A stretch of DNA of 64,000 nt, taken from the NCBI GenBank assembly GCA_023664385.1, contig JAMPFU010000004.1, positions 56,691 to 120,690 of the forward strand. Direction: 5' to 3'. The notes below the pieces were generated by a model that did not search any database, had not been told where the DNA came from, and saw only the letters and a list, made by a program, of their open reading frames with translations. Of the stretch, positions 8,839 through 18,442 are shown one piece after another (positions within the stretch are counted from its first letter, which is position 1; each line of letters starts with the position of its first letter). Position numbers and translations under genes: made by a program. This DNA comes from Clostridium sp. Its GTDB lineage: Bacteria > Bacillota > Clostridia > Lachnospirales > Lachnospiraceae.

Positions 8839-9999
8839 CTATAATCGTTGAACAAGATAATTCACACATTTATCTTCTCTGCCTTCTTCTATATATATTC
8901 GCGGTACTCGTCTTGATATGTTGCATACAAGCTCATAATTGAAGCTTGCGGCAGGAGCGGCAACCTCCTCCACAGAAATTTCTTCATCTCCCGATTTTCC
9001 GATTAATATAACCTCGTCGTCTGTGGTTATATCAGGTATATCCGTTACGTCAAGCATAAGCTGATCCATACAAACCCTTCCTACAACCGGAACGCTTCTG
9101 CCCTTTACGATAGCCCTGCCGATATTTGACATTGCACGGGGATAGCCGTCAGCATAGCCTGCCGTAACCGTGGCAAGCTTCGTTTTTTTATCGGTTACAT
9201 AGGTCCAGCCATAGCTTACCCCGCAGCCTGCATCAATCTCCTTTACATGGGCTACATGGGCTACAAGCGACATGACAGGCAAAAGCCTGATTTCCCTTGA
9301 AACCTCGCAAGATGGATATAAGCCGTACATTGCAATTCCAAGTCTTACCATATCAAATTCATCATCGTCAAGCTCCATGGAGCCTGCACTGTTATCTATG
9401 TGCTTAAGCCTTGGCTTAACGCCAAAAGCTCCAAGACCGTCTATAAAATATTTAAACCTTTCCTTCTGCTCCTTTGCCGAGGTCTTATCTTTTTCATCAG
9501 CCTTGGCATAGTGGGTAAATATGCCCTCAATATGTAAGCCTGCAAGCTCCTTTAAGGACGCAGCCTCCTTTATTCCGTCAGGGCTTACGGGAAAGCCGAT
9601 TCTTGACATACCCGTATCAACCTTTATGTGAATGTTTGCAATCGTGCCGTTTTTTACGGCAAGCCAGGACAGCTTTTTTGCATCGGAAAGGCTGTATATT
9701 GTCTGTGTAATATGATATTTGATAAGCCTGTCATAATCCTCAGGGGATGTGCAGCCTATGATGAGTATCGGCTTCTTAATGCCCGCATTCCGAAGCTCCA
9801 CAGCCTCATCAACTGTCGCAACGCCATAATAATATGCCATGTCATCTATGCGGCGTGCAATTTCACATGAGCCGTGTCCATATGCATCTGCCTTTATGAC
9901 GGCAAGCACCTTCATATCCTTTTTATGGCGTGCCATTATACTTGTTATGTTATGACGCAGATTATCTACGTCTATCTGTGCATAAATTCTGTTATACAT
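8839..9999 (-). CDS. alr: Alanine racemase
   Basis: PLP-dependent racemase making D-alanine for peptidoglycan. The PLP lysine lies in AVIKADAYGHG near the N terminus; HIKVDTGMSRIGF and the second-domain motifs GVSYGWTYVT and GRVCMDQLMLDVTD (containing the substrate-binding M-D region) are present. I choose the ATG at 9999, with GGAGATGGAGC just upstream, over the longer frame starting at 10053. The preceding NAD(P)H-hydrate repair gene ends about 50 bases upstream. The resulting 386 residues are normal for the family. Confidence 0.95.
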   Translation of the reverse strand: MYNRIYAQIDVDNLRHNITSIMARHKKDMKVLAVIKADAYGHGSCEIARRIDDMAYYYGVATVDEAVELRNAGIKKPILIIGCTSPEDYDRLIKYHITQTIYSLSDAKKLSWLAVKNGTIANIHIKVDTGMSRIGFPVSPDGIKEAASLKELAGLHIEGIFTHYAKADEKDKTSAKEQKERFKYFIDGLGAFGVKPRLKHIDNSAGSMELDDDEFDMVRLGIAMYGLYPSCEVSREIRLLPVMSLVAHVAHVKEIDAGCGVSYGWTYVTDKKTKLATVTAGYADGYPRAMSNIGRAIVKGRSVPVVGRVCMDQLMLDVTDIPDITTDDEVILIGKSGDEEISVEEVAAPAASFNYELVCNISRRVPRIYIEEGREDKCVNYLVQRL

Positions 10000-10049
10000 G
10001 CTCCATCTCCAACCTGCCAAGCGATCTGCATTTAAAATCAAGCCGCTAA

Positions 10050-11561
10050 TCAATCCGTATAATATTCATTTTCCAAAACCTTTGTTATGCTTCGGACAAT
10101 ATCGCCTGCTATCATGCTGTACCTTCCCATGCTTATGGATGCCTCCTGTCCTGCCAGCCCGTGCATACATACTCCAAGCTTTGCAGCCTCAAATGCAGTC
10201 ATTCCCTGCCCTACAAGTGCGCCGATCATGCCTGTAAGCACATCTCCCGAGCCTCCGGTTGCCATTCCATTGTTGCCTGTAATATTAATATATGCCTGCT
10301 CCTCGCCGGCAGATACTATCGTTCGTGAATCCTTTAAAACTACTACAAGCTTATGCTCCTTTGCAAACTCCTTTGCAGCCTGAAATTTATTTCCCTTTAT
10401 ATCGCCTGTTTTCTGTCCCGTAAGCCTTGACATTTCAAGAAGATGCGGCGTTATGATTACATTTGCCCTTGTATCTGAAAGCCAGTTAAGATTTTCAGCA
10501 AGCACATTTATGGCGTCCGCATCTATAATAATTGTTTTATCATAATTTCTTAATACTTTTTCAACGATATAATCTGCATATTCGCCCCTGCCAAGTCCCG
10601 GACCTACGATAAGCACATCAGACCAAGCAATCATAGTCTTTACCGCTTCCCTGACCGATGCCTGCTCCGACGGGTCAAAGGCTGTGAGCAGTGCTTCAGG
10701 AAGCTTCGTCTGCATGATTTCCCTGTTATCTAAAACAGTGCATATACGTACAAGACCACAGCCCATCCTGTATGCCGATTCGGCAGAAAAAAGAGCGGCT
10801 CCCGCCATATTTGTGTAACCGCCTATTACACCTATTTTTCCATAGCTTCCCTTGTGGGTATCTGATTTCCGGAACGGAAGAAGTCTGTCAACATCCTCAC
10901 CTGTATACGCATAAAGCTTCGGTCCTGCAAAGGAAACTGCCTTTTCAGGGAAACCGATATCAGCCAAAATAACCTTGCCGCTGTATTCATTTCCTATTCC
11001 CATGATATGTCCAAGCTTTAAAAGACCAAAGGTTACAGTTGCATCTGCATGAAATGCCGTTCCCATAACAAAGCCTGTTGACGCATCAATTCCCGATGGA
11101 ATATCAATTGCAAGCTTAAATGCAGGTATTTCATTCATCTGATTAATCGTTTCCGCATGTTTTCCCATAACTGCCCTGGAAAGACCAACACCAAATATAG
11201 CATCAACAATAATGTCATAGCCGTAATTTACTATCTCATCAGCAAATTTTACATTTAGCTTTTTCGCAATGCTAAGCTGCGCATCAAAGCTTTTTGTCGT
11301 CTTTTCAATGGCACTTATATAATATACTTCAACGTCATATCCGTCATTTAACAAAAGCCTTGCAGCCGCAAGTCCGTCCGCACCGTTATTGCCGCCTTCA
11401 ACAACAATAAGCGTCTTGGATTTTTTTGAGTAATTTGATTTGATATAATCAAAAACGGCAAGGGCTGCACGCTCCATAAGCACCATCTCAGGAATACCTA
11501 TATCATCTGTTGTGTATCTGTCAATCTGTGCCATCTCAGCACTGTCAGCTATATATTTCAT
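10050..11561 (-). CDS. nnr: Bifunctional NAD(P)H-hydrate epimerase / ADP-dependent dehydratase
   Basis: This 503-residue two-domain repair enzyme restores damaged NADHX and NADPHX. The N-terminal YjeF_N epimerase domain (about 1-210) contains VVEGGNNGADGLAAARLL. The C-terminal ribokinase-like dehydratase domain (about 225-500) shows KGSYGKIGVIGG, VGPGLGRGEYA and the catalytic-loop motif GSGDVLTGMIGALVGQG. GGAGGATAGG precedes the ATG. It is followed by alr, a common order in clostridia, and preceded by the lytic transglycosylase gene 20 bases upstream. Confidence 0.95.
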   Translation of the reverse strand: MKYIADSAEMAQIDRYTTDDIGIPEMVLMERAALAVFDYIKSNYSKKSKTLIVVEGGNNGADGLAAARLLLNDGYDVEVYYISAIEKTTKSFDAQLSIAKKLNVKFADEIVNYGYDIIVDAIFGVGLSRAVMGKHAETINQMNEIPAFKLAIDIPSGIDASTGFVMGTAFHADATVTFGLLKLGHIMGIGNEYSGKVILADIGFPEKAVSFAGPKLYAYTGEDVDRLLPFRKSDTHKGSYGKIGVIGGYTNMAGAALFSAESAYRMGCGLVRICTVLDNREIMQTKLPEALLTAFDPSEQASVREAVKTMIAWSDVLIVGPGLGRGEYADYIVEKVLRNYDKTIIIDADAINVLAENLNWLSDTRANVIITPHLLEMSRLTGQKTGDIKGNKFQAAKEFAKEHKLVVVLKDSRTIVSAGEEQAYINITGNNGMATGGSGDVLTGMIGALVGQGMTAFEAAKLGVCMHGLAGQEASISMGRYSMIAGDIVRSITKVLENEYYTD

Positions 11562-11581
11562 CCTATCCTCCGGGGTATCGT

Positions 11582-12541
11582 TTATAACATTTTTGATACA
11601 GCCATATATTTTGCGGCAACATCAGACATGGAGGTTGTACTTACCTGCGTGGTTGATATGTTTATCAGATTATTTTCCGTGGACATAGCTCCAACCCTTT
11701 GCTGCATGCCAAGCTTAAATAAATCCGTCAGGGAATCGTCCTCCGAGTCGTCCGAATCCGTATCGCCTATTTTTGATATAATTTCCAGCATGTTTGTATA
11801 ATATTCCATAAGCATTTCATATTCTGAATAGGTAAAACGGTCATCCAGCTTAAAATTATTATACAGGCTGCTTTCCACATAGACATTCTTTTCGTTTGTG
11901 CCGGCAGCTTTTGTTTCTGCCGCCTCTTGTCCGATATTTTTTTGAGATGCATTCTCTGTTCCCGCTGCTTTCCCGCTTGTGCTTACGGTTTGCGTTTCAC
12001 TTAAAAAGCGCTCGCCTGAATTTAACATTTCAAATATATCTTTAATGTAATTCTGAGTTTCGGAAAACGGAGGAACGCCTCCATACTTTGCAACATTTCC
12101 CGTGCCTGCACTGTATGCGGCAAGGGTAAGCTTCAAATCTCCGTCATATAAATCAGACAGATAGCCTAACAGCTTTGCGGCACCCATAATATTGTCGTAA
12201 GGGTCATAGGCATCCGTAACACCCATAGCCTGCGCCGTACCGGGCATAAGCTGCATGATTCCCATTGCACCTGCACTTGAGGTTACGCCTGTCTGAAATC
12301 TTGACTCGTGATAGCCGATAGCCTCAAGAAGCTCCTGTGGAATGTTATATTTTTCAGCAGCCTCTGCAAATATATCCTTTAAATTGTAGGTTGTGCTTCC
12401 GTTTTCAGCAAGCTTTGCCGTCTCACTTGCCAAAAGGCTGTCAAACTGTCCGCTTACAGTTTTATTTGCCGCAGTAACGCTATTATTGTTATTTACCGCA
12501 TAATTATCGTCCACATATCCAATTCCTTCTATAAATCTCAT
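11582..12541 (-). CDS. Lytic transglycosylase (SLT domain)
   Basis: In this 319-residue protein a goose-type SLT domain covers about residues 60-165: the catalytic glutamate in IGYHESRF, then SSAGAMGIMQLMPGTA and AAYSAGTGNVAKYGG. This fold cleaves glycan strands with formation of 1,6-anhydromuramic acid. There is no signal peptide at the N terminus, which is unusual for an enzyme acting on the wall; it may use a non-classical route or have a cytoplasmic or flagellar-type export context. The C-terminal third is low complexity then helical. It directly follows the FHA-ABC gene with a 9-base gap. Confidence 0.88.
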   Translation of the reverse strand: MRFIEGIGYVDDNYAVNNNNSVTAANKTVSGQFDSLLASETAKLAENGSTTYNLKDIFAEAAEKYNIPQELLEAIGYHESRFQTGVTSSAGAMGIMQLMPGTAQAMGVTDAYDPYDNIMGAAKLLGYLSDLYDGDLKLTLAAYSAGTGNVAKYGGVPPFSETQNYIKDIFEMLNSGERFLSETQTVSTSGKAAGTENASQKNIGQEAAETKAAGTNEKNVYVESSLYNNFKLDDRFTYSEYEMLMEYYTNMLEIISKIGDTDSDDSEDDSLTDLFKLGMQQRVGAMSTENNLINISTTQVSTTSMSDVAAKYMAVSKML

Positions 12542-12550
12542 ATGCTTCTC

Positions 12551-15142
12551 CTACCTTTGCTCATTCTTTAATCTTGTTAAAACTGCTATGCTAAGTCCTG
12601 CAAAAACAAATGTTACACCAAATAGAAGTCCCCAGCACCATGCCATGTGCTTTCCGGTTCTTATGAACATTTCGTCTTTTTCCTCGTCCTCCTCAGCGTC
12701 TTCTTCCTCCTCAGGCTCTATCACCACCGGCTCAGAAACATACTCCTCCAAATTTTGCGGATCTCCTGCTATGGCAGAATATGTATTGACGGCATTCTGA
12801 AGGTCGTTGATTGTCTCGTCATATGCAGACTGCATATCGGCTATCTGCTCATTGACGTCGCTTATCAGCTCGTCCTGTTTTTCCTCGGCTTCCTCCTTTG
12901 CCTTGTCAGCGTCCTCCTGACCCACAGGCGTAAGCCCGTTTAAATCGTTTGTGCTTCCAAGCGCCTCCATGGACCATCTGCTGAAGGTAAAATAGGAAAC
13001 CTTTTCCGTAACGCCGTTTAAGGAAAACAGTATGCCTGAAAACAAAAGCTGTATAATAAGGATAAACGGTGCAATGGACATAGCCCTGTCTCCATTTTTG
13101 GAGATGGCAGAAATAAGAAGTCCAAAGCCCGCAGATACATATATTGTGATGAAAATGGTAACTATCATCTCAAAGGCGGCATTTCCAAACACTACCCCAT
13201 CACATTTCGGTACACCCTTAATCAGCACAAAGACGGCAACAAGTATGGCTGACTGTATAACCGCTATCATTGCCTGCACAATATACTTTGAAAGCATATA
13301 AAGGGGCAGCTTCAAATTTGCCATGTACTCACGCTTTAAAATAACACGCTCTTTATAAATTTCCTGTATTGTATTAAAAAGTCCCATCCAAATTCCTGCA
13401 CTCATAAGCGCAAACAGTATGGATCTTGTTTCAAACATTTTTTCATATATGCCCTTCTCTGCCACAAGCGCCATGAGAAGACCAATCAGCACAGGCTGTA
13501 TGAATATCATCATAAGCCTTTCAATATCATTTTTAATGAGTGTAAGATACCTTCTCACAAGAACGGATAACTGGTTTATGTTACTTACCTTTTTCGGTTT
13601 TATTTCCTTTCCCGTGTTTGTGCCTGTTGCCTGTCCAAGCTTGTTGATGCCCGATGACTTAAATCTATTTTCCCATGAGACGGTATCAGCCGTAATCATA
13701 TCGTATACCTGAACGATATCGTCAGTATGGAAGAAATCCTTTATACCCTCAGGTTTTCCACAGTAACATAGACGACCGCCATATCCCATGATGATTACCT
13801 TGTCACAGAGGTGCAGGTTATTGGTTGTATGTGTAACCATAATAATGGTTTTCTCCTGCTCCTTGGAAAGCCTGCTCAAGGTGTGCATAAGATGCTGCTC
13901 TGTTCCCGGGTCAAGTCCACTTGTAGGCTCATCAAGGAAAAACAGTCCCGGGTTGGCAAGAAGCTCAACTGCTATGCTGGCACGCTTCTTTTGTCCTCCG
14001 GAAAGCCGCCTTATATATGTGTCCTGGTGGTCGGTAAGCTCAACCATGGCAAGTACGTCCCTGATACGCTCATCTATCTCCTCTTTCGTTGTATCCTCCG
14101 GCATCTTAAGCTTTGCCGTATAGTAAAGCATTTTTTTGAGGGTTATGTTCTCGTATATAATATCCTGCTGCGGAACAAAGCCGATTATATTCTTTAACGT
14201 CTGAAAGTTCTCACGCAGGTTGATTCCATTGCAGAACACATCGCCTGTTATATCTGTATCAAAGCCGCTCATGGCAGTCATAAGCGTTGTTTTTCCTGCG
14301 CCTGAGCCACCAATTATGGCTACAAATTCATTTGCCCCGATACTACAATCAACCTTATTCAGTATAGTCTTTTTGCCGTTTTTGGCATCAACATCCTTAT
14401 TGAGCTTTCTTATCTCAAGGTTAATGCCCTCCTGTCCAACCTTATAAAAAATCTGACTGCCGACAAATATAAAGGTGGCATTTAATATTGTAAATATATC
14501 TTTATCCGAAAGCTTTACAGGTCTTTCGATTTTTATTCCATTTAAAAATACGCCGTTTCTTGATTTGTTATCAAACAGGTATGCTTCGCCGTTTATACAT
14601 CTTACGCCTGCATGTATGCATGAAACAGCCACGTTCTTAACCCTGATGTCACAGGACGGGTCACGTCCTATTTTATTGTCCCCATCATGCAGGTTATAGC
14701 TTCGCCAGTTTCCCTCCGTTGCATCACTGTCGTAAAGCATAAGAACCGAGCTTCTCCCCTCCATTGTCTGGGTAGTGCCCAGCCTTATTACCATGTCTCC
14801 CCCATCACCGCCGTAATACTGTCCCGGTGCCGCCTGATAAAATTGCTGTCCGCTTGCTATGTACGTTCCGTTTGAGCTGCCTATGTCCTTAATGTAAAAT
14901 ACACCGCCGCTCATACATACTTCGCCGTGGTGTCCCGATACAATTTCAGAATTTATAATTATGCTGTTGTCAGCCGAGCGTCCAAAAGGATATACGGCAT
15001 CAGCATAACCGCTTAAATCAATTTCATTGATGCCCCCGTTATCCACAATAACAAGGGTTTTCTTCTTTGACCCGCCACCCTGAAGCTGCTCTAACATGGA
15101 GGGGTCAAAATATACGGTTCTTTCGTCATTATCTTTGCTCAT
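12551..15142 (-). CDS. FHA-FHA-ABC transporter fusion (ABCG-like half transporter)
   Basis: This 863-residue protein combines three parts. Two FHA domains lie at about 45-110 and 160-215 (PFGRSADNSI, GSSNGTYIAS; IGRDPSCDIRV, NKSRNGVFLNG), which bind phosphothreonine peptides. An ABC ATPase at about 250-470 has Walker A GGSGAGKTTL, signature LSGGQKKRASIA and Walker B FFLDEPTSGLD. An ABC2-type membrane domain with about six helices follows, split by an acidic glutamate-rich extracellular loop near residues 740-810. This ABCG-like layout is known in bacteria, but substrates are rarely known. Threonine phosphorylation control is inferred. It follows ftsZ after a terminator. Confidence 0.9.
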   Translation of the reverse strand: MSKDNDERTVYFDPSMLEQLQGGGSKKKTLVIVDNGGINEIDLSGYADAVYPFGRSADNSIIINSEIVSGHHGEVCMSGGVFYIKDIGSSNGTYIASGQQFYQAAPGQYYGGDGGDMVIRLGTTQTMEGRSSVLMLYDSDATEGNWRSYNLHDGDNKIGRDPSCDIRVKNVAVSCIHAGVRCINGEAYLFDNKSRNGVFLNGIKIERPVKLSDKDIFTILNATFIFVGSQIFYKVGQEGINLEIRKLNKDVDAKNGKKTILNKVDCSIGANEFVAIIGGSGAGKTTLMTAMSGFDTDITGDVFCNGINLRENFQTLKNIIGFVPQQDIIYENITLKKMLYYTAKLKMPEDTTKEEIDERIRDVLAMVELTDHQDTYIRRLSGGQKKRASIAVELLANPGLFFLDEPTSGLDPGTEQHLMHTLSRLSKEQEKTIIMVTHTTNNLHLCDKVIIMGYGGRLCYCGKPEGIKDFFHTDDIVQVYDMITADTVSWENRFKSSGINKLGQATGTNTGKEIKPKKVSNINQLSVLVRRYLTLIKNDIERLMMIFIQPVLIGLLMALVAEKGIYEKMFETRSILFALMSAGIWMGLFNTIQEIYKERVILKREYMANLKLPLYMLSKYIVQAMIAVIQSAILVAVFVLIKGVPKCDGVVFGNAAFEMIVTIFITIYVSAGFGLLISAISKNGDRAMSIAPFILIIQLLFSGILFSLNGVTEKVSYFTFSRWSMEALGSTNDLNGLTPVGQEDADKAKEEAEEKQDELISDVNEQIADMQSAYDETINDLQNAVNTYSAIAGDPQNLEEYVSEPVVIEPEEEEDAEEDEEKDEMFIRTGKHMAWCWGLLFGVTFVFAGLSIAVLTRLKNEQR

Positions 15143-15163
15143 ATTCTCTCTCCCAAAAACATA

Positions 15164-15201
15164 GAGCTGTCACACAAAGAAAATTCTTCGTGCGACAGCT
15201 C
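15164..15201 (-). terminator. Terminator downstream of ftsZ
   Basis: The arms GAGCTGTCACAC and GTGCGACAGCTC pair over 12 positions with one G-T wobble around a 14-base loop. On the minus strand the hairpin is followed by TATGTTTTT. It separates the division cluster from the FHA-ABC gene. Confidence 0.75.
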
Positions 15202-15214
15202 CTATTTTGTAGCT

Positions 15215-16411
15215 TTAACCTCTTTTTAAGAAATCCGGAATTTTGATTCCGCTTGTGCTTCCTTGTGGCTTAACAGTAACCGGAGTGGAAAAGTCAGGAG
15301 CCGCAGTCTTTGGAGTTGTATTGTATGATGGCTTAGATGCCGAAGGCGCCAAAGGCTGTCCTGAGTAAGTAGGCGTCTTAAGCGGCGTCACTGCCGGCTT
15401 TGCAGTTGATGGTGAAGCTGCCTGGGATGAAGGAACAGAAACCGCTGAAGCAGCTCTCTGATTGCCCTCAATGCCTGTAGCAATAATCGTTATACATACA
15501 TCCTCACCCATGACATCATTGTCAACCGTACCGAATATAATATTGGCACCGTCGCCTGCAACCTCAGTAAGGTATGTAATGGCATCGTATGCCTCAACAA
15601 TACCAATATTACCTGAAAAGTTTACAATAATATCTGTTGCTCCCGAAACAGTAGTCTCAAGCAATGGGCTGTCCATAGCAGACTTGATTGCGTCAACCGC
15701 CTTGTTATCTCCACTTGCCCTTCCGATACCGATATGAGCGACACCCTTGTCACGCATAACCGTCTGTATATCGGCAAAGTCAAGGTTGATAAGACCAGGC
15801 TTATTGATAAGGTCTGTCACACCCTGAACACCCTGCTGAAGAACCTCATCCGCCTTCTTAAGCGCTTCCGGAATGCTTGTACGCTTATCACATATCTGTA
15901 AAAGCTTATCGTTCGGAATGACAATCAGTGTGTCAACATTTTCCTTGAGCTTTGCAATACCGTTTACGGCATTGTTCATTCTAGGCTTACCCTCAAAAGA
16001 GAATGGTCTTGTTACGACACCTACAGTAAGTATGCCAAGATTTCTTGCAATCTCTGCCACTACAGGCGCAGCACCTGTTCCTGTACCGCCGCCCATACCG
16101 CATGTTACGAAAACCATGTTGGCATCCTTCATAATGTCAGTGATTTCTTCTCTGTTTTCCTCAACGGCACTTGCGCCAATCTCAGGCTTTGCACCTGCAC
16201 CAAGACCCTTTGTAAGCTTTTCACCTATCTGAATCTTTGTTGTTGCTCTGCTTTGTGAGAGAATCTGCTTGTCCGTATTTATGGCAATCAGCTCAACACC
16301 CTCAACGTTTTCATCTATCATTCTGTTTACTGCATTGTTACCAGCTCCTCCCACACCAATCACAAGGATTCTTGCAGGGGTTTTTTCGTCGTTTGATTTT
16401 ATTTCAAGCAA
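15215..16411 (-). CDS. ftsZ: Cell division protein FtsZ
   Basis: This 398-residue tubulin-like GTPase forms the division ring. [16 protein letters not shown] and the tubulin signature [10 protein letters not shown] form the nucleotide site, followed by the T7 loop region [12 protein letters not shown] linker rich in A, S, P and T (about 320-385) leads to the C-terminal peptide IPDFLKRG that binds membrane tethers. The start is TTG, with an ideal AAAGGAGGAATTA upstream. An AT-rich gap of 150 bases separates it from divIB and may hold its own promoter. No ftsA is present in the window, so another tether such as SepF would be expected elsewhere. Confidence 0.98.
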   Translation of the reverse strand: MLEIKSNDEKTPARILVIGVGGAGNNAVNRMIDENVEGVELIAINTDKQILSQSRATTKIQIGEKLTKGLGAGAKPEIGASAVEENREEITDIMKDANMVFVTCGMGGGTGTGAAPVVAEIARNLGILTVGVVTRPFSFEGKPRMNNAVNGIAKLKENVDTLIVIPNDKLLQICDKRTSIPEALKKADEVLQQGVQGVTDLINKPGLINLDFADIQTVMRDKGVAHIGIGRASGDNKAVDAIKSAMDSPLLETTVSGATDIIVNFSGNIGIVEAYDAITYLTEVAGDGANIIFGTVDNDVMGEDVCITIIATGIEGNQRAASAVSVPSSQAASPSTAKPAVTPLKTPTYSGQPLAPSASKPSYNTTPKTAAPDFSTPVTVKPQGSTSGIKIPDFLKRG

Positions 16412-16561
16412 GGCTAATTCCTCCTTTTTCGTATTTCATATTAAAATAGTCACTAATTGCATTTTTACATTATTATTAATAATATAATTTTTTTTGCAAA
16501 TAATCAATAGATTTTTATGATTTCTTGCTATTTTTCTTGCTTTTTTTCTTAATTTTCCCTA

Positions 16562-17263
16562 CTATTTCTTACTAAAGCTTGCTGTTGCATGATCCGAATT
16601 AAAATCCTTCATATACAACGTGCCTTCCATTCCTGAAAGCCTGTCCAGTATACTGCCTAAATTCATCATCTGCACTGCCAAGTATTCCCCCTCTCCAAGT
16701 TCTATGGTTATGTTACCATGCATTAATATCATTTCATTTTCTGCCGTAAATTTTATGCCATCTATGTCAAGCTTATATTTTTCAATAAGCTGGGTTATTG
16801 TGAGAATTGACTGGAATTTACTTTCATCCTTTACAGGAAGGCTGCTTCCTTTTTCCCACTCACTAAACTCCATGCCCTGTATGCAGGGGATGCCGTCAAT
16901 AGTCTCCGGTGCCGAGTCAAGAACGATGCCATCCTTATCAAAAAACACATATGAGTCCATATATTCCACACAGCCTGCAATGGATTTTTCATAGACCGTC
17001 ACAGCTACCTTGTTTTTTGATATGTATTCTATGTCTATCTTAGCCACAAACGGTATGCTTTCTATTGGTTTTATTTTATTTCCAAGGTATAGCCATATGG
17101 TGTTTTTTGCATAGCCCGTATCACGGACGGCATCTATGATTATCTGCTCGTCCACCACATTACAGCCCGATACCTGTATGTCGGTCAGCCGAAAGGTGCT
17201 TATATAAAACGACGCACCTGCAAGCATTGCCAACACCATTATGACAATAATTCGTTTTTTCAT
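16562..17263 (-). CDS. divIB: Division protein FtsQ/DivIB (POTRA domain)
   Basis: A 233-residue single-pass protein: a short cytoplasmic N terminus, a membrane helix at about 5-24, then a POTRA domain beginning FRLTDIQVSGCNVVDEQII and a FtsQ-type domain with IEYISKNKVAVTVYEKSIAG. In the divisome this protein joins FtsL and the FtsW-PBP pair. The gene follows ftsW by 24 bases, in the same place as divIB in Bacillus but without the murG and murB genes that usually intervene. Confidence 0.9.
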   Translation of the reverse strand: MKKRIIVIMVLAMLAGASFYISTFRLTDIQVSGCNVVDEQIIIDAVRDTGYAKNTIWLYLGNKIKPIESIPFVAKIDIEYISKNKVAVTVYEKSIAGCVEYMDSYVFFDKDGIVLDSAPETIDGIPCIQGMEFSEWEKGSSLPVKDESKFQSILTITQLIEKYKLDIDGIKFTAENEMILMHGNITIELGEGEYLAVQMMNLGSILDRLSGMEGTLYMKDFNSDHATASFSKK

Positions 17264-17287
17264 ATCTTCTCCTTTGTCCCCCCTCTT

Positions 17288-18436
17288 TTACTCCACAGGC
17301 CTCATCTGCCTTGATACGCCGAGAACAATCCCCACCTCAACAAGCAGGAAAACCAGCGACGTACCTCCATAGCTTATGAAGGGCAGCGTAACTCCCGTAT
17401 TTGGAATTGTATTTGTTACAACACCTACATTAATGATAAACTGTATTGCTATATGTGTAATGACGCCCGTACAAAGAAGTCCGCCAAAGCTGTCCGGCGC
17501 ATTATTTGCTATGTATCTGAACCGAAGCAGCAGCAGTACGAAAAGCACAATCACTGCAATTGCCCCAAAAAGTCCAAGCTCCTCACATATGACGGAGAAA
17601 ATCATGTCATTGTGGGACTCCGGAAGAAATCCCATTTTCTGTATGCTCTCGCCAAGCCCCCTTCCAAAAAGTCCTCCCGAACCGATTGCATACAAGGACT
17701 GCATTGTCTGAAACCCATTTTTACTCGTTTCAGGGTGCAGCCATGCATCTATTCTGTCGCCTCTGTAGCCTACCGCAAAAATGGCAATTGCGGCAACCGC
17801 AACACCCACAAGTCCAAGAATAACCAAATTTACAATTTTAGGACTTGCCACAAACATAATGATAATGATTATGGCAAAACACACGATAGCGGTACTCAGA
17901 TTTTCCTTACCGATTAAAACTACACATATGCCCGGTAAAATTACCATCTGTATAATTCCCTTAATGCTATTTAAAAGGGACGACTTTGAAACACAAGCAT
18001 GCGCCATATATATAATCAGTATCGGCTTTGCAACCTCTGACGGCTGAAAGTGTATCGGTCCTATCGGTATCCATCTCGTAGCGCCGTGACTTGCCGTACC
18101 GATGATAAATACAAGTCCTGACAGCGCAATTGCAATATACATAAGGATGACGGAAAACTTTTTGTAGTATCTGTAATTCACATGAGATACAGCAAGCATG
18201 GCTACAATACCAAGGACTGCGAATACCGCCTGCCTTTTTGCAAAATACGAGCTTGATTCACCGCTCATCACCGCCCTGTAGGAGCTTGAGCTGTACACCA
18301 TCATAATTCCAAACAGCACGATAACAATTATGATAAACAGCGTCTGATAATCAAAATAGCCGCCCTTTACCCAAAAGCTGTTATTTAATGTTCTGTTTTT
18401 ACGCTGCGCATTTCTTTTTTCAACTTCACTGCTCAC
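17288..18436 (-). CDS. ftsW: SEDS glycosyltransferase FtsW
   Basis: A 382-residue polytopic protein with about ten membrane helices, lipid II polymerase of the divisome. SEDS signatures include GATRWIPIGPIHFQPSEVAKP, ICEELGLFGA and the C-terminal TGVTLPFISYGGTSLV. It would work with one of the two penicillin-binding proteins encoded upstream. It starts 6 bases after murD. The position also matches spoVE of Bacillus, so a role in cortex synthesis cannot be excluded if the organism sporulates. Confidence 0.95.
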   Translation of the reverse strand: MSSEVEKRNAQRKNRTLNNSFWVKGGYFDYQTLFIIIVIVLFGIMMVYSSSSYRAVMSGESSSYFAKRQAVFAVLGIVAMLAVSHVNYRYYKKFSVILMYIAIALSGLVFIIGTASHGATRWIPIGPIHFQPSEVAKPILIIYMAHACVSKSSLLNSIKGIIQMVILPGICVVLIGKENLSTAIVCFAIIIIIMFVASPKIVNLVILGLVGVAVAAIAIFAVGYRGDRIDAWLHPETSKNGFQTMQSLYAIGSGGLFGRGLGESIQKMGFLPESHNDMIFSVICEELGLFGAIAVIVLFVLLLLRFRYIANNAPDSFGGLLCTGVITHIAIQFIINVGVVTNTIPNTGVTLPFISYGGTSLVFLLVEVGIVLGVSRQMRPVE

Positions 18437-18442
18437 CTATAC

